64,000 bases of DNA from CAVZXS01 sp963779325 (GTDB lineage Bacteria; Bacteroidota; Bacteroidia; Chitinophagales; Chitinophagaceae): NCBI GenBank assembly GCA_963779325.1, contig CAVZXS010000002.1, positions 124,001-188,000 of the forward strand, given 5' to 3'. How positions within the stretch are numbered: position 1 is the first letter of the stretch; the number at the start of each line of letters is the position of its first letter. The notes under the pieces were generated by a model. The model was not told where the DNA came from. It was given only the letters and a program-made list of their open reading frames with translations, and did no database searches. The position numbers and the translations under genes were made by a program. Positions 8,255-15,878 of the stretch are shown here, piece after piece.

Positions 8255-9493
8255 TTAATATAAGGTTGAGTAATCGTGGTGATAATTTGGTTTTTTATAT
8301 TGGGCTAAATTTTTTTTAATCAGTCTTAGTTCAAAGTCCGTAATAATGTTTAAATAATTCCGGTAAGCTTCTTCTGCCGAACCGTATGGATTTACACGGT
8401 GATTCGCGTTGCCGGGTTTATTCCGATTTAATGACATATAGGAAAAATAATCCGATGATTGCAAACGCTCCCAGGTTTCCAGCAACTTTTCGTCTCCGCT
8501 TCTTTTTACCATCTGCTCCATGCTGTAAATTTTTCGAAGCATATTGTTCTGCATAGCATTTTCGGACCATGCACAACTTGCCTGTACTTTTCCCTGCCAC
8601 GAAATGGGTTGCTTTACATCATATACATCAGTAGGGTAAAAATTATCAGTCACTTCAGAGGGTAAAGCAAATGACCAATTTTCATCTGCAAGAATATGTT
8701 GCGGCAGTTCGTTCAAAAAATCGAATATGCCCGTTTGTTTAGTTTTATAAATACCGAAAGTCTCAAAATCCAGCAGCAAATTGATGCATTCCGTTTCGCT
8801 GTTATGCCCGTGAATCCATGAAGCGAATTTTTGCGCCGTTAGCGGATGCTCCTGCCAACTTTCTTCGCCAAGCCGGAAAGCTATATCATCGCTCATACGA
8901 AAATTGCGCAGCAGCAAAGCAAATTCGGCATTATCGGGCGATGCAAACACCCTGTTGCGGGAACGATTATTTAAGACTTCATCCGAAGCTTCACAAATCA
9001 TACCTTTAAACCCAAGCGAGTGTACAAATTTTGTCAATTCGTTATTATGTATCAACTCTGTATTTCGAAATATTTGCGGCTCCCTGTCAAAAAGTTGCTG
9101 TATCAAAATTCTGTGTTTGAGAACCTGTCGTTCAAATTCTTTTTTTGAATATATCCAACTCAGGGAGTTATTATAAGTCTCACCTAAAAACTCAACACAG
9201 CCTGTGTCTGCTAATTCTTTAAACCGGTCAATGATATCGGGCCTGCATCTTTGCAAGAGTTCCAGTGTAATGCCGCTTACGGAAAACGACACTTTAAACC
9301 GGCGATTGTGTTTTTTTATAAGTTTCTGCAGCAGCTTATTTGCGGGCAGCAAACATTTGTTCACCAACGTATCAATAACTTTACTACAGGCTTCTTCATT
9401 AAAATAATAAAGGCTTTTCTCCACATCAACAGGTGAATATTGATTTAAGCAGTAAGGCTGATGCAGCCTGAAGCATATCGTTACAAAAGCCAT
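8255..9493 (-). CDS. Glycoside hydrolase family 57 protein
   Basis: The 412-residue protein shows GH57 landmarks: HQPY near the N terminus (11-14), the nucleophile region IFRNTELIHNN (Glu146) and the acid/base region LLDFETFG (Asp242). GH57 enzymes act on alpha-glucans (alpha-amylase, 4-alpha-glucanotransferase or branching). There is no signal peptide, so it is probably cytoplasmic and part of glycogen turnover with its neighbours. It is the first gene of the leftward GH57-SDR pair. A TACTTTTG box on the minus strand (9592-9599) is a possible promoter -7 element. Confidence 0.9.
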   Translation of the reverse strand: MAFVTICFRLHQPYCLNQYSPVDVEKSLYYFNEEACSKVIDTLVNKCLLPANKLLQKLIKKHNRRFKVSFSVSGITLELLQRCRPDIIDRFKELADTGCVEFLGETYNNSLSWIYSKKEFERQVLKHRILIQQLFDREPQIFRNTELIHNNELTKFVHSLGFKGMICEASDEVLNNRSRNRVFASPDNAEFALLLRNFRMSDDIAFRLGEESWQEHPLTAQKFASWIHGHNSETECINLLLDFETFGIYKTKQTGIFDFLNELPQHILADENWSFALPSEVTDNFYPTDVYDVKQPISWQGKVQASCAWSENAMQNNMLRKIYSMEQMVKRSGDEKLLETWERLQSSDYFSYMSLNRNKPGNANHRVNPYGSAEEAYRNYLNIITDFELRLIKKNLAQYKKPNYHHDYSTLY

Positions 9494-9669
9494 TTTATTT
9501 TTTTAAAGGAGGTTAATTAAAGAAAAAAAGACGGCCGAGTAGAAACAAAGCCGTGTTTAACCAAAACCAACCACACTTGAGAATGTTTTTCCAAAAGTAA
9601 AGCCGCGGAAGACCGGCCACTGTCGGGCTATTTACAAAACAGATAAGGTTTGCCGGTTGAAATATATTT

Positions 9670-9801
9670 TTATACCGAATATAAACAGTACTTAGCCCAA
9701 AGCAGTTCCACGTCGGCATAATGCCATCTAAGATTTCCACGTAGTCCCTGCCCGTCCGGTCAGGCGGGCTTTGGACTACTTAGTAAATCAAGATGGTATT
9801 A
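9670..9801 (-). mobile_element. MITE-like element, copy 1, with nested 22-bp hairpin
   Basis: The element runs from TTATACC (9670-9676) to GGTATTA (9795-9801), with AGTCCAA-type subterminal inverted repeats. Its reverse complement aligns end to end with the copies at 57227-57335 and 14231-14343. It is 132 bp long, against 109 and 113 bp for the others. The extra length is a GC-rich hairpin at 9747-9768. It carries no coding capacity. The stop codon of the Crp gene lies inside its right end. It fills most of the 305-base gap between the GH57 and Crp genes. Confidence 0.75.
9747..9768. repeat. 22-bp GC-rich hairpin inserted in the MITE-like element
   Basis: The segment begins CCTGCCCGTCC and ends CAGGCGGG, and its two halves are partly complementary (CCTGCCCG / CAGGCGGG). 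Removing exactly these 22 bases restores the sequence seen in the 57.2-kb copy (GTCC directly followed by TTTGG on this strand, allowing one or two substitutions). Confidence 0.7.
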
Positions 9802-10479
9802 GTTCCACACCGAGGGACTTGTAAGTTCAATAAGTTTGCGATTATAAAATAGCAAGCCTGAATCTCTCATTTCATTCAACAATACATTTACACTCTGACG
9901 GCTGGTGGCAATTACGTTAGCTATATCAGTATGCGTTAAATAATTGTTCAGAATAATTTTATCTCCCTTGCGACTGCCGTCTGTATGCGCCCAATTTTTT
10001 ATAAAACCAATAAGTCTTGACTTTGCATCCTGAAATACAAGATCTGAATGACGGATTTCCATCTTACGCAGTTTTTTATTAACGAGGCGGGCATAGGCAA
10101 GAGCAACGGCCGAATTATTATTTAATATTTTTTTAAAGCCTGCGATGGTAAAGGCGCATACGATAGTATTGGCTGTTAACGCTTCCGCATATTCATCCTT
10201 CGGCGCATTTCCTTCCATACTCAGGTCGCCGAAAATATCAGGCGCCGTAACAATGTCTTTAATTAGTTCGTTGCAATCTTTATTCGTCTCCGCAATTTTT
10301 ACTTTTCCCTGTATGAGCAGGTATATTTTACTGAAATCGCCTTCGCCATAACTCAAACTTTCGCCGCGGAAAACCGTTCTCATCTTCATTACTTCTACGG
10401 CGTCTTTAATGCACTGTTCTCCTGCATCGGTAAAAAGCGGATGACTTTTTACGTAGGCGTATTTAATTTCCTGTGACAT
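9799..10479 (-). CDS. Crp/Fnr family transcriptional regulator
   Basis: The 226-residue protein has a cyclic-nucleotide-binding-type beta roll (about 15-135; GEGDFSKIYLLIQGKVKI, IFGDLSM) and a C-terminal winged helix (about 160-220; LTHTDIANVIATSRQSVNVLLNEM). The four-cysteine iron-sulphur pattern of FNR is absent; only Cys23, Cys68 and one other are present, widely spaced. The signal is therefore unknown. It is the last gene of a three-gene run with a thioredoxin-like protein and a small unknown protein, and it lies next to the glucan genes it might control. Its stop codon is formed by the end of a repeat element, so the last residues may not be ancestral. Confidence 0.9.
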   Translation of the reverse strand: MSQEIKYAYVKSHPLFTDAGEQCIKDAVEVMKMRTVFRGESLSYGEGDFSKIYLLIQGKVKIAETNKDCNELIKDIVTAPDIFGDLSMEGNAPKDEYAEALTANTIVCAFTIAGFKKILNNNSAVALAYARLVNKKLRKMEIRHSDLVFQDAKSRLIGFIKNWAHTDGSRKGDKIILNNYLTHTDIANVIATSRQSVNVLLNEMRDSGLLFYNRKLIELTSPSVWN

Positions 10480-10520
10480 ATAACTTAATTTTAAGGTGAT
10501 GAATATGGTTTTTAGTTTAT

Positions 10521-10742
10521 TTAGTTTGTTGTAAGACTTAATACTGTTTGTAAAATTGCTTTCATTTCATCGTGTTTATCAGCTGCAGCTCTACATGAAT
10601 TAGTTTTTACATTTTTATACGAAACTTCAGGCAGGCTGATAAGTTTTAATTCATACTCGCCTATTTCATAAATATCATTTAAGCTGAGCGGGTCAAACAC
10701 TCCGAAATGATGAGTGTAGTAACTTTTAATTTCAGGTTTCAT
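10521..10742 (-). CDS. Small uncharacterised protein
   Basis: A 73-residue open frame lies 25 bases after the thioredoxin-like gene and 41 bases before the Crp gene, all in the same direction. It has a balanced, soluble composition, no signal peptide and no membrane segment; it starts MKPEIKSYYTHHFGVFDPLS. I do not recognise a family. The operon position makes a real gene likely, with a role linked to its neighbours. Confidence 0.65.
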   Translation of the reverse strand: MKPEIKSYYTHHFGVFDPLSLNDIYEIGEYELKLISLPEVSYKNVKTNSCRAAADKHDEMKAILQTVLSLTTN

Positions 10743-10767
10743 GGCTGTTTATTTTAAATAGTTTAGA

Positions 10768-11100
10768 TTATTTACTAAAAGATGTAATGGCGTTTTCAAC
10801 TTTTTCTGTTAATACATTCTTCGAAACCAACCCGATTATATGATCAATTACTTCGCCTGATTTAAAAAAGAGAATAGTGGGTATATCCACAACACCATAC
10901 TCTGTATCCAATCCTTTTTCCTCGTCCACATCTACCGTATAGAAATTGACTGCTCCGTTGTATGAACCGGCAACATCCCTGTAAAGGGGTTCAATAATCA
11001 GGCAGGCACCGCTCCATTCTTTCTTAAATTGTACTACGGACAAATTTGTATTTTCAATTACTTCCTTTTTAAAATTTTCTTTTGAAACTGCTTTCAACAT
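10768..11100 (-). CDS. Thioredoxin-fold protein lacking the nucleophilic cysteine
   Basis: The 110-residue protein has the thioredoxin fold, including VDVDEEKGLDTEYGVVDIPTILFFKSGE with the cis-proline (IPT). The active site WCGPC is replaced by WSGAC (29-33), so the attacking cysteine is Ser30 while Cys33 remains. A normal dithiol exchange is not possible from one protein; a monothiol, redox-sensing or chaperone role could be. It is the first gene of the run that ends with the Crp regulator. No signal peptide is seen. Confidence 0.88.
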   Translation of the reverse strand: MLKAVSKENFKKEVIENTNLSVVQFKKEWSGACLIIEPLYRDVAGSYNGAVNFYTVDVDEEKGLDTEYGVVDIPTILFFKSGEVIDHIIGLVSKNVLTEKVENAITSFSK

Positions 11101-11484
11101 ATACTGTCAATTTTCGGCATAGTATTTATTTCCAACAGCGTGCCGGGAATTTTATTGATTTTTAAAATTGAATGAAAGCCTTGCCTGTATTGTGTTTTAC
11201 GTAATCAACGATTGTCGAAGAGTTTCGTACAAACGAGATTTATTTCCCAATATGTTGGGAGCCTCACAACCTATTGGGAAGTTTTTATTGCAGTGACCCT
11301 GTAAACATCAGCAAAAGATTTTTTTTAAAAAATTCTTTTAGTAATACCTGTATTTCAAAAAAAAATAGATTTTAAGTGCGTACAAAAGTAGCCGGTGTTA
11401 TTTTTTTCTCAATGATAACTGTTTGTCGTACCGCCGACAGCCGGAGCTTATTGATAAATTTATTTTTGATAAAATTTATAAGTA
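11101..11484. other. Divergent intergenic region with a strong hairpin
   Basis: This 384-base gap separates the leftward thioredoxin run from the rightward YHS gene, so it must hold promoters for both. Its only clear structure is the hairpin at 11244-11280, listed separately. I saw no convincing open frame or full promoter consensus; TATTTTTG at about 11460 is a weak -7 candidate for the YHS gene. Confidence 0.6.
11244..11280. promoter_or_regulatory. 37-base near-perfect palindrome between divergent genes
   Basis: TTCCCAATA (11244-11252) pairs with TATTGGGAA (11272-11280), and inside it GTTG pairs with CAAC around a short loop, with one mismatch between the two stems. GTTTTTATT follows on the plus strand, so it resembles a terminator, but no rightward gene ends upstream of it. 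It could be an operator, a regulatory RNA structure or a dispersed palindrome. Confidence 0.45.
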
Positions 11485-11955
11485 ATGAAAAAAGTTTTGT
11501 TAATGACTGCGGTAGCGGGTTTGTTCTCTTTAAGTGCCTTGACACAGGATGCTGCTACCGCATTACACAAAAAACATTTTAATCTGAATGACGGTCTTGC
11601 CATTAACGGATATGACCCCGTAGCATATTTTACTAAAGGCGAGGCGGTAAAAGGAAAAAAAGAGCAGGCTGTCTATTCTCAGGGGTCTACTTATTATTTT
11701 TCTACACCGGAAAATAAAGAAACGTTTAAGAAAAGCCCCGCTGCTTATGAGCCGCAATATGGAGGATGGTGTGCATATGCCATGGGAAATGACGGTACTA
11801 AGGTTTCTATTGATCCGGAAACTTTTAAAATTGTAAACGGCAAACTATACCTTTTTTATAATAAATATTTTACCAATACACTAAAAAGCTGGAACAAAGA
11901 CGAAACAAACCTTAAGCGAAATGCAGATGCTAATTGGGCTAAGACTTTTAAGTAA
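11485..11955 (+). CDS. Secreted YHS-domain protein
   Basis: The 156-residue protein begins with a signal peptide (MKKVLLMTAVAGLFSLSALT). The YHS-type domain follows: INGYDPVAYFTKGEAVKG, then YYFSTPENKETFKKSPAAYEPQYGGWCAYAM. This domain is thought to bind metal or act as a small sensor or carrier module, and this version is common as a stand-alone periplasmic protein. The remainder (VSIDPETFKIVNGKLYLFYN) is the usual C-terminal extension. No enzymatic activity can be inferred. A remnant of a DUF1223-like gene follows. Confidence 0.85.
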   Translation: MKKVLLMTAVAGLFSLSALTQDAATALHKKHFNLNDGLAINGYDPVAYFTKGEAVKGKKEQAVYSQGSTYYFSTPENKETFKKSPAAYEPQYGGWCAYAMGNDGTKVSIDPETFKIVNGKLYLFYNKYFTNTLKSWNKDETNLKRNADANWAKTFK

Positions 11956-11973
11956 TAAATAATATTGTTTTAA

Positions 11974-12171
11974 GAAAATAACGGCACAATATTAAACCAT
12001 ATTAATATCGTACGTGATTTTCAAAAGGTTGATTTGGCAAAAGGAAAAACGGGAAAGGTTTCTTTTGCAGTCACCAAGGGGTTAAGGGCTGATCAACTTA
12101 AAATAATTGCATTTACGCAGAACAAAACAAACTATCATATTATCGGCGCGGCAAGTTCTTCGGTTCTTTAA
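11974..12171 (+). pseudogene. C-terminal remnant of a DUF1223-like secreted protein
   Basis: An open frame without a start codon runs from just after a stop at 11971-11973 to TAA at 12169-12171. It reads LNHINIVRDFQKVDLAKGKTG and then LKIIAFTQNKTNYHIIGAAS, which resembles the C-terminal part of DUF1223 proteins (a histidine/INIVR strand followed by an AFxQ strand and an IIGA ending). The N-terminal thioredoxin-like part is missing; the YHS gene ends 18 bases upstream. Family assignment rests on memory of the motif order and is tentative. Confidence 0.45.
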
Positions 12172-12172
12172 A

Positions 12173-14077
12173 TTATTTCTCTCTTACAATTCCCAGCTTT
12201 TTCATTCTTGCTTCTAATGTAGTAGCATTCAGGCCAAGCATTTTTGCCGCTCCTTTTTCGCCGCTTACTTTCCAGTTGGTCTGTTTAAGTACGGCGGTTA
12301 TGTGTTCTCTTTCTATGTCTTCCAACTTTTGTGCGGTTGCTTTCCCGTTTGTAGCAGTCGGTTTCTTCATCGGAACCCAGTCGCCGTACTCCAATGTATT
12401 TCCCCTGCTGAGTATCAATGCTCTTTCAATTAAATTTTCCAATTCGCGAATATTGCCGGGCCAGTCGTATATACTTAATGCATTCATTACATCGGGAGCA
12501 ATACCGGTTATTTTTTTACCCATCTTCATTTCATATTTACGTATAAAATGTGTAACGAGCAGCGGTATATCTTCTTTTCTTTCGCGTAGCGGCGGTGTGA
12601 TGACGGGAAAAACATTTAATCGATAAAAAAGATCTTCGCGGAATTCTTTTTTCTCAATGGCCATTTCTAAATTCCTGTTAGTTGCCGCAATCACCCGCAC
12701 ATTCACTTTCATAGTTTTGGGATTACCCAATCTTTCGAATTCTCCTTCCTGCAATACACGTAATAATTTTGATTGCAGTTCAAGCGGCAGTTCACCTATT
12801 TCATCTAAAAAAATAGTTCCGCCATCGGCTAACTCAAAACGACCGATCTTTCTTTCCATCGCACCTGTAAAGGCGCCTTTTTCATGACCGAACAATTCGC
12901 TTTCAATAAGATTGGCGGGTAATGCAGCACAGTTCACTTTTACCAACGGTCGCTTGCTGCGGTTACTGATATTGTGTACGGCTCTTGCAATTAATTCTTT
13001 TCCCGTGCCTGATTCACCCGTTATTAATACCGTAGCATCGGTGGAAGCTACCTGTTCAATCTGTTGTAATACTTTATGAAAGTTTATACTCTTACTTATA
13101 ATTTCTTCAAAGTTGTGGTTGTATTTTATTTCTTCCTGCAAGTATTTGTTTTGCGCCTGTAATCTTACCTGCTCCTGCTCCATCAATACTTTTTCAGTAA
13201 TGTCGATAAACATTGTACGTGTAAATTCCCCTCCGGGATCAGGCTTCGACCACCACTGAATCCAAAGAGGCTGCCCGTTGTCTTTACGCCGCAGTTCAAG
13301 TACAACGCCGCTTGTATCTGTACCGCGACCTATGGACTCAAAGGCTTCTTTCAACCGTTTTTGATTCTCAGGATTATCAGCAACTAATGTTTTGCCGTGA
13401 ATAAAAGGAACTTCTTCAGGGTTTACTCCAAGTATTTTTAAAGCTGCTCTGTTGGCTTTTATAAATTTGGAATCAAGTCCTTCGTGAACATAAGCAATCG
13501 GCGCTTCTTCAAACAGATCGCGGTATCGTTGCTCCGTTTCCTGTAAGCTGATGCTTAAGTGGGTATTCAGTTCCTCTAATTTTTTAAGGGCAGCAAGCCT
13601 GTCCATTTCTGCACCTACACGGGCCGCAAATATTTTTAAGATATTCAATTGAATTTGTTCTTCTTTTATTGCGACTGTATCTAACGCGGCAATATGGCCG
13701 GCTACTTCTCCCGAAGCGGGGCTGATAATGGGAACAGACACATAGGATTGAATTCCTTTTTCTTTGGGAAACATTTTTTCCAGTTCATCGAGGCAGGAAT
13801 ATTCTTTTCCCTGCATTACTATTTCGCAGGGTGTTCCTTCTAAGTCGTACTCAATGTTCTCAAGAATTTTATTTCTTTCAACGTATGAAACGGTTCTTAC
13901 TCTTGTTTTTCCTTCATTGGCGCATTCCGATACCAAACAGTAACGCATGCCGAGGAGAGAGGGAATCTTTTTGGTGAGTTCGAGAATAAAATCCTGCCCG
14001 GACAACCCGGAAGTAGCTTCCGAAATTTTCATCAGTAAGTCATCGGACACCTGCTTATGAGCAGCGGTTTTAATCAT
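12173..14077 (-). CDS. Sigma-54-dependent transcriptional activator (GAF-PAS-AAA+-HTH)
   Basis: The 634-residue protein has a GAF-type sensor (about 15-170), a PAS domain (about 185-300), a coiled linker (about 300-325), a sigma-54 activator AAA+ domain (about 330-560) and a C-terminal Fis-type helix-turn-helix (about 595-632). Visible motifs are Walker A GESGTGKE, the sigma-contacting loop GAFTGA, Walker B GGTIFLDEIGEL, and GNIRELENLIERALIL. It remodels RNA polymerase holding sigma-54 at enhancer-dependent promoters. It lacks a response-regulator receiver, so it probably senses a small molecule or redox state through GAF/PAS. I found no clear -24/-12 promoter nearby. Confidence 0.95.
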   Translation of the reverse strand: MIKTAAHKQVSDDLLMKISEATSGLSGQDFILELTKKIPSLLGMRYCLVSECANEGKTRVRTVSYVERNKILENIEYDLEGTPCEIVMQGKEYSCLDELEKMFPKEKGIQSYVSVPIISPASGEVAGHIAALDTVAIKEEQIQLNILKIFAARVGAEMDRLAALKKLEELNTHLSISLQETEQRYRDLFEEAPIAYVHEGLDSKFIKANRAALKILGVNPEEVPFIHGKTLVADNPENQKRLKEAFESIGRGTDTSGVVLELRRKDNGQPLWIQWWSKPDPGGEFTRTMFIDITEKVLMEQEQVRLQAQNKYLQEEIKYNHNFEEIISKSINFHKVLQQIEQVASTDATVLITGESGTGKELIARAVHNISNRSKRPLVKVNCAALPANLIESELFGHEKGAFTGAMERKIGRFELADGGTIFLDEIGELPLELQSKLLRVLQEGEFERLGNPKTMKVNVRVIAATNRNLEMAIEKKEFREDLFYRLNVFPVITPPLRERKEDIPLLVTHFIRKYEMKMGKKITGIAPDVMNALSIYDWPGNIRELENLIERALILSRGNTLEYGDWVPMKKPTATNGKATAQKLEDIEREHITAVLKQTNWKVSGEKGAAKMLGLNATTLEARMKKLGIVREK

Positions 14078-14230
14078 GTGCTTGAGCGATAAGGTTTTCC
14101 AAAGTTATATAATTGATTTGGAAAGATAGCTGTGCAGCTGCGGAATAAATGTCAGTTTAAGAACATAATCGGTTAAAAAATTGCCATCTTTTCAATGCAG
14201 CAGTTACAGGCAGCATATAAAAAATGATTG

Positions 14231-14343
14231 TAATACCAATTTTAAATAGTAAATAGTCCAATAAAATCTCTCCAAACCTGACGAAACGTATAATGCCGCC
14301 ATGAATGAAACTTTGGACTATATTAGGATTATAAGCGGTATAA
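14231..14343 (+). mobile_element. MITE-like element, copy 2
   Basis: This 113-bp element runs from TAATACC (14231-14237) to GGTATAA (14337-14343), with TAGTCCAA and TTGGACTA subterminal repeats. It aligns with the 57.2-kb copy in the same orientation, including an internal ATGCCG word. It lies in the 334-base gap between the sigma-54 activator and the TonB receptor. It has no coding capacity; any transposase would have to act in trans. Confidence 0.65.
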
Positions 14344-14378
14344 ATCACAGCTGTATAAATAAAAAGGAACTTGTGTAA

Positions 14379-14410
14379 AAGAAAGAGGCAGAATTTTCTG
14401 CCTCTTTCTT
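14379..14410 (-). terminator. Terminator after the FecA-like TonB receptor
   Basis: AAGAAAGAGGCAGAA (14379-14393) pairs perfectly with TTCTGCCTCTTTCTT (14396-14410). On the minus strand a short T run follows. It starts two bases after the receptor stop codon, leaving little doubt about the gene's 3' end. Confidence 0.85.
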
Positions 14411-14411
14411 G

Positions 14412-15878
14412 CTAAAATTTCGCTCCAACCGAAACAAAAAATGTTCGACCGTCGGCGGGCAATGCACCCGGCCCGGGATAACCGCCTGCACGCCGTGTAA
14501 AATATCTTTCATCAAATAAATTATTGATGCCGGCTTTAATGTTCAGGGTTTTACTGAACTTACAGGAGGCCGTTAAATCTGTTACGGTATAAGATGGTAT
14601 CAAACCGGTTTGGCTGTTTGCCGACGGAGCCACTGTATTATTTGCATCACTAAACGTTTCTCCTGAATAACTTAGCTGCCACGTTAATAATAATCCTTTG
14701 TAACCGGCGGAAAGACCACCGCGAAAAATATTGGCCGGCGCATTTTCTACTTTCTTTCCTTTCGTGTTTGCATCTTTATGATCGCCGCTGTATGAAGCGT
14801 TGGTATAACCATAAGAACCGAAAATAATCAGATCGGTGTGTTTTGTTTTGGTAAATGCTCTTGCCGGGTTGAATTCAATATATCCTTCAAAACCTTTACT
14901 TGTGCTTGCTCCCACATTTGTAATTAAACGATAGGAAGCGCCGGTCGGTGTTATTGTTCCTACGCGGTTATTGTATTGCAAATAAAAACCGCTGATATCA
15001 AATTGCAAATATTTTTTTATTTTACCCCGATACCCTAAATCAATATTATAACCTTTAGCATCTTTCAATTCAGGATCGACCACATCGGTTGTAGGCGGCG
15101 CCTGCAAGTTGGCGAATTGTATGGGGCGATAAGCCTGTGAGATATTTGTATATATCTCCGTATTCTTTATTATATGATATTCTGCCCCGATACCCCCCAA
15201 TAAAAAACTGCGGCTGCGTGTAATATTCTGCAATAATATTTCGGTTCCAGCAGGTGTAAAACCGTTGCGGCCCGATGATGAACCTTCCAGCCATTCGTAA
15301 CGTACACCGGGAATGATTAATAATTTATCGCCAATACGAAGAACAGTTTCTGCAAAAGCTGCTGCATTAGCCGATTTGAATTCGATATCTCTTGGATAAT
15401 TACCCGTTACAGTTACATCATAACCTGTTCCTGTTGTTCCTTTGCCATCTGCTTCTCTACGGGTAGTACCTGTGTACAATCGTATACCGCCCGAAAAAGT
15501 ATTTTTCATTTTACCCAAACTGTAATTTGTAATTATACGACTTTCCAATCCGTAATTTCTGTATTGATCAATATTAACTATCCTGTTATTATAATCCTGC
15601 GTAGCGGCATTAATACTGTCTTTGGTAGTAATGGATTGTAAAAAACCTACGCTGTTCCTGTCGCCGATGGTACCAAAGAGTTTTGTATTCCAACGTGTAT
15701 TTTCATTGATTTGATAATTGGCTATTAACGCCGGTGTCGTCCAGGTAATATCAAACCAATTGCGGGTGCGAAAACTTTGTTGCGCATCTTCTTTCACCTG
15801 CGCATCCGTTAATCCGCCCGGTTGCAGACTGCGAATATGTGAATGCATCAATTCAGCGGTCAAGCGAAAATTTTGCAC
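14412..15878 (-). CDS. C-terminal barrel of a frameshifted FecA-like TonB-dependent receptor
   Basis: This 488-codon frame continues the receptor whose first part lies at 15853-16617. It contains barrel strands and ends in the typical outer-membrane signature FFVSVGAKF with a terminal Phe; RPIQFANLQAPPTTDVVDPELK and INNLFDERYFTRRAGGYPGPG are characteristic of TonB receptors. No good start exists here: GTG at 15876-15878 lies inside the overlap. With one base removed from the AAAA run at 15867-15870, the two frames join smoothly (SAKF-RLTAELMHSH). The gene is either recently inactivated or the sequence has a homopolymer error. Confidence 0.88.
   Translation of the reverse strand: MQNFRLTAELMHSHIRSLQPGGLTDAQVKEDAQQSFRTRNWFDITWTTPALIANYQINENTRWNTKLFGTIGDRNSVGFLQSITTKDSINAATQDYNNRIVNIDQYRNYGLESRIITNYSLGKMKNTFSGGIRLYTGTTRREADGKGTTGTGYDVTVTGNYPRDIEFKSANAAAFAETVLRIGDKLLIIPGVRYEWLEGSSSGRNGFTPAGTEILLQNITRSRSFLLGGIGAEYHIIKNTEIYTNISQAYRPIQFANLQAPPTTDVVDPELKDAKGYNIDLGYRGKIKKYLQFDISGFYLQYNNRVGTITPTGASYRLITNVGASTSKGFEGYIEFNPARAFTKTKHTDLIIFGSYGYTNASYSGDHKDANTKGKKVENAPANIFRGGLSAGYKGLLLTWQLSYSGETFSDANNTVAPSANSQTGLIPSYTVTDLTASCKFSKTLNIKAGINNLFDERYFTRRAGGYPGPGALPADGRTFFVSVGAKF

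Noticed and set aside
9513..9740. 75-codon frame over the MITE-like element
   Set aside because: It is created by the repeat element and has no counterpart of a real protein.
14157..14348. 63-codon frame on the minus strand
   Set aside because: It lies over the second MITE-like copy; the other copies do not keep this frame.
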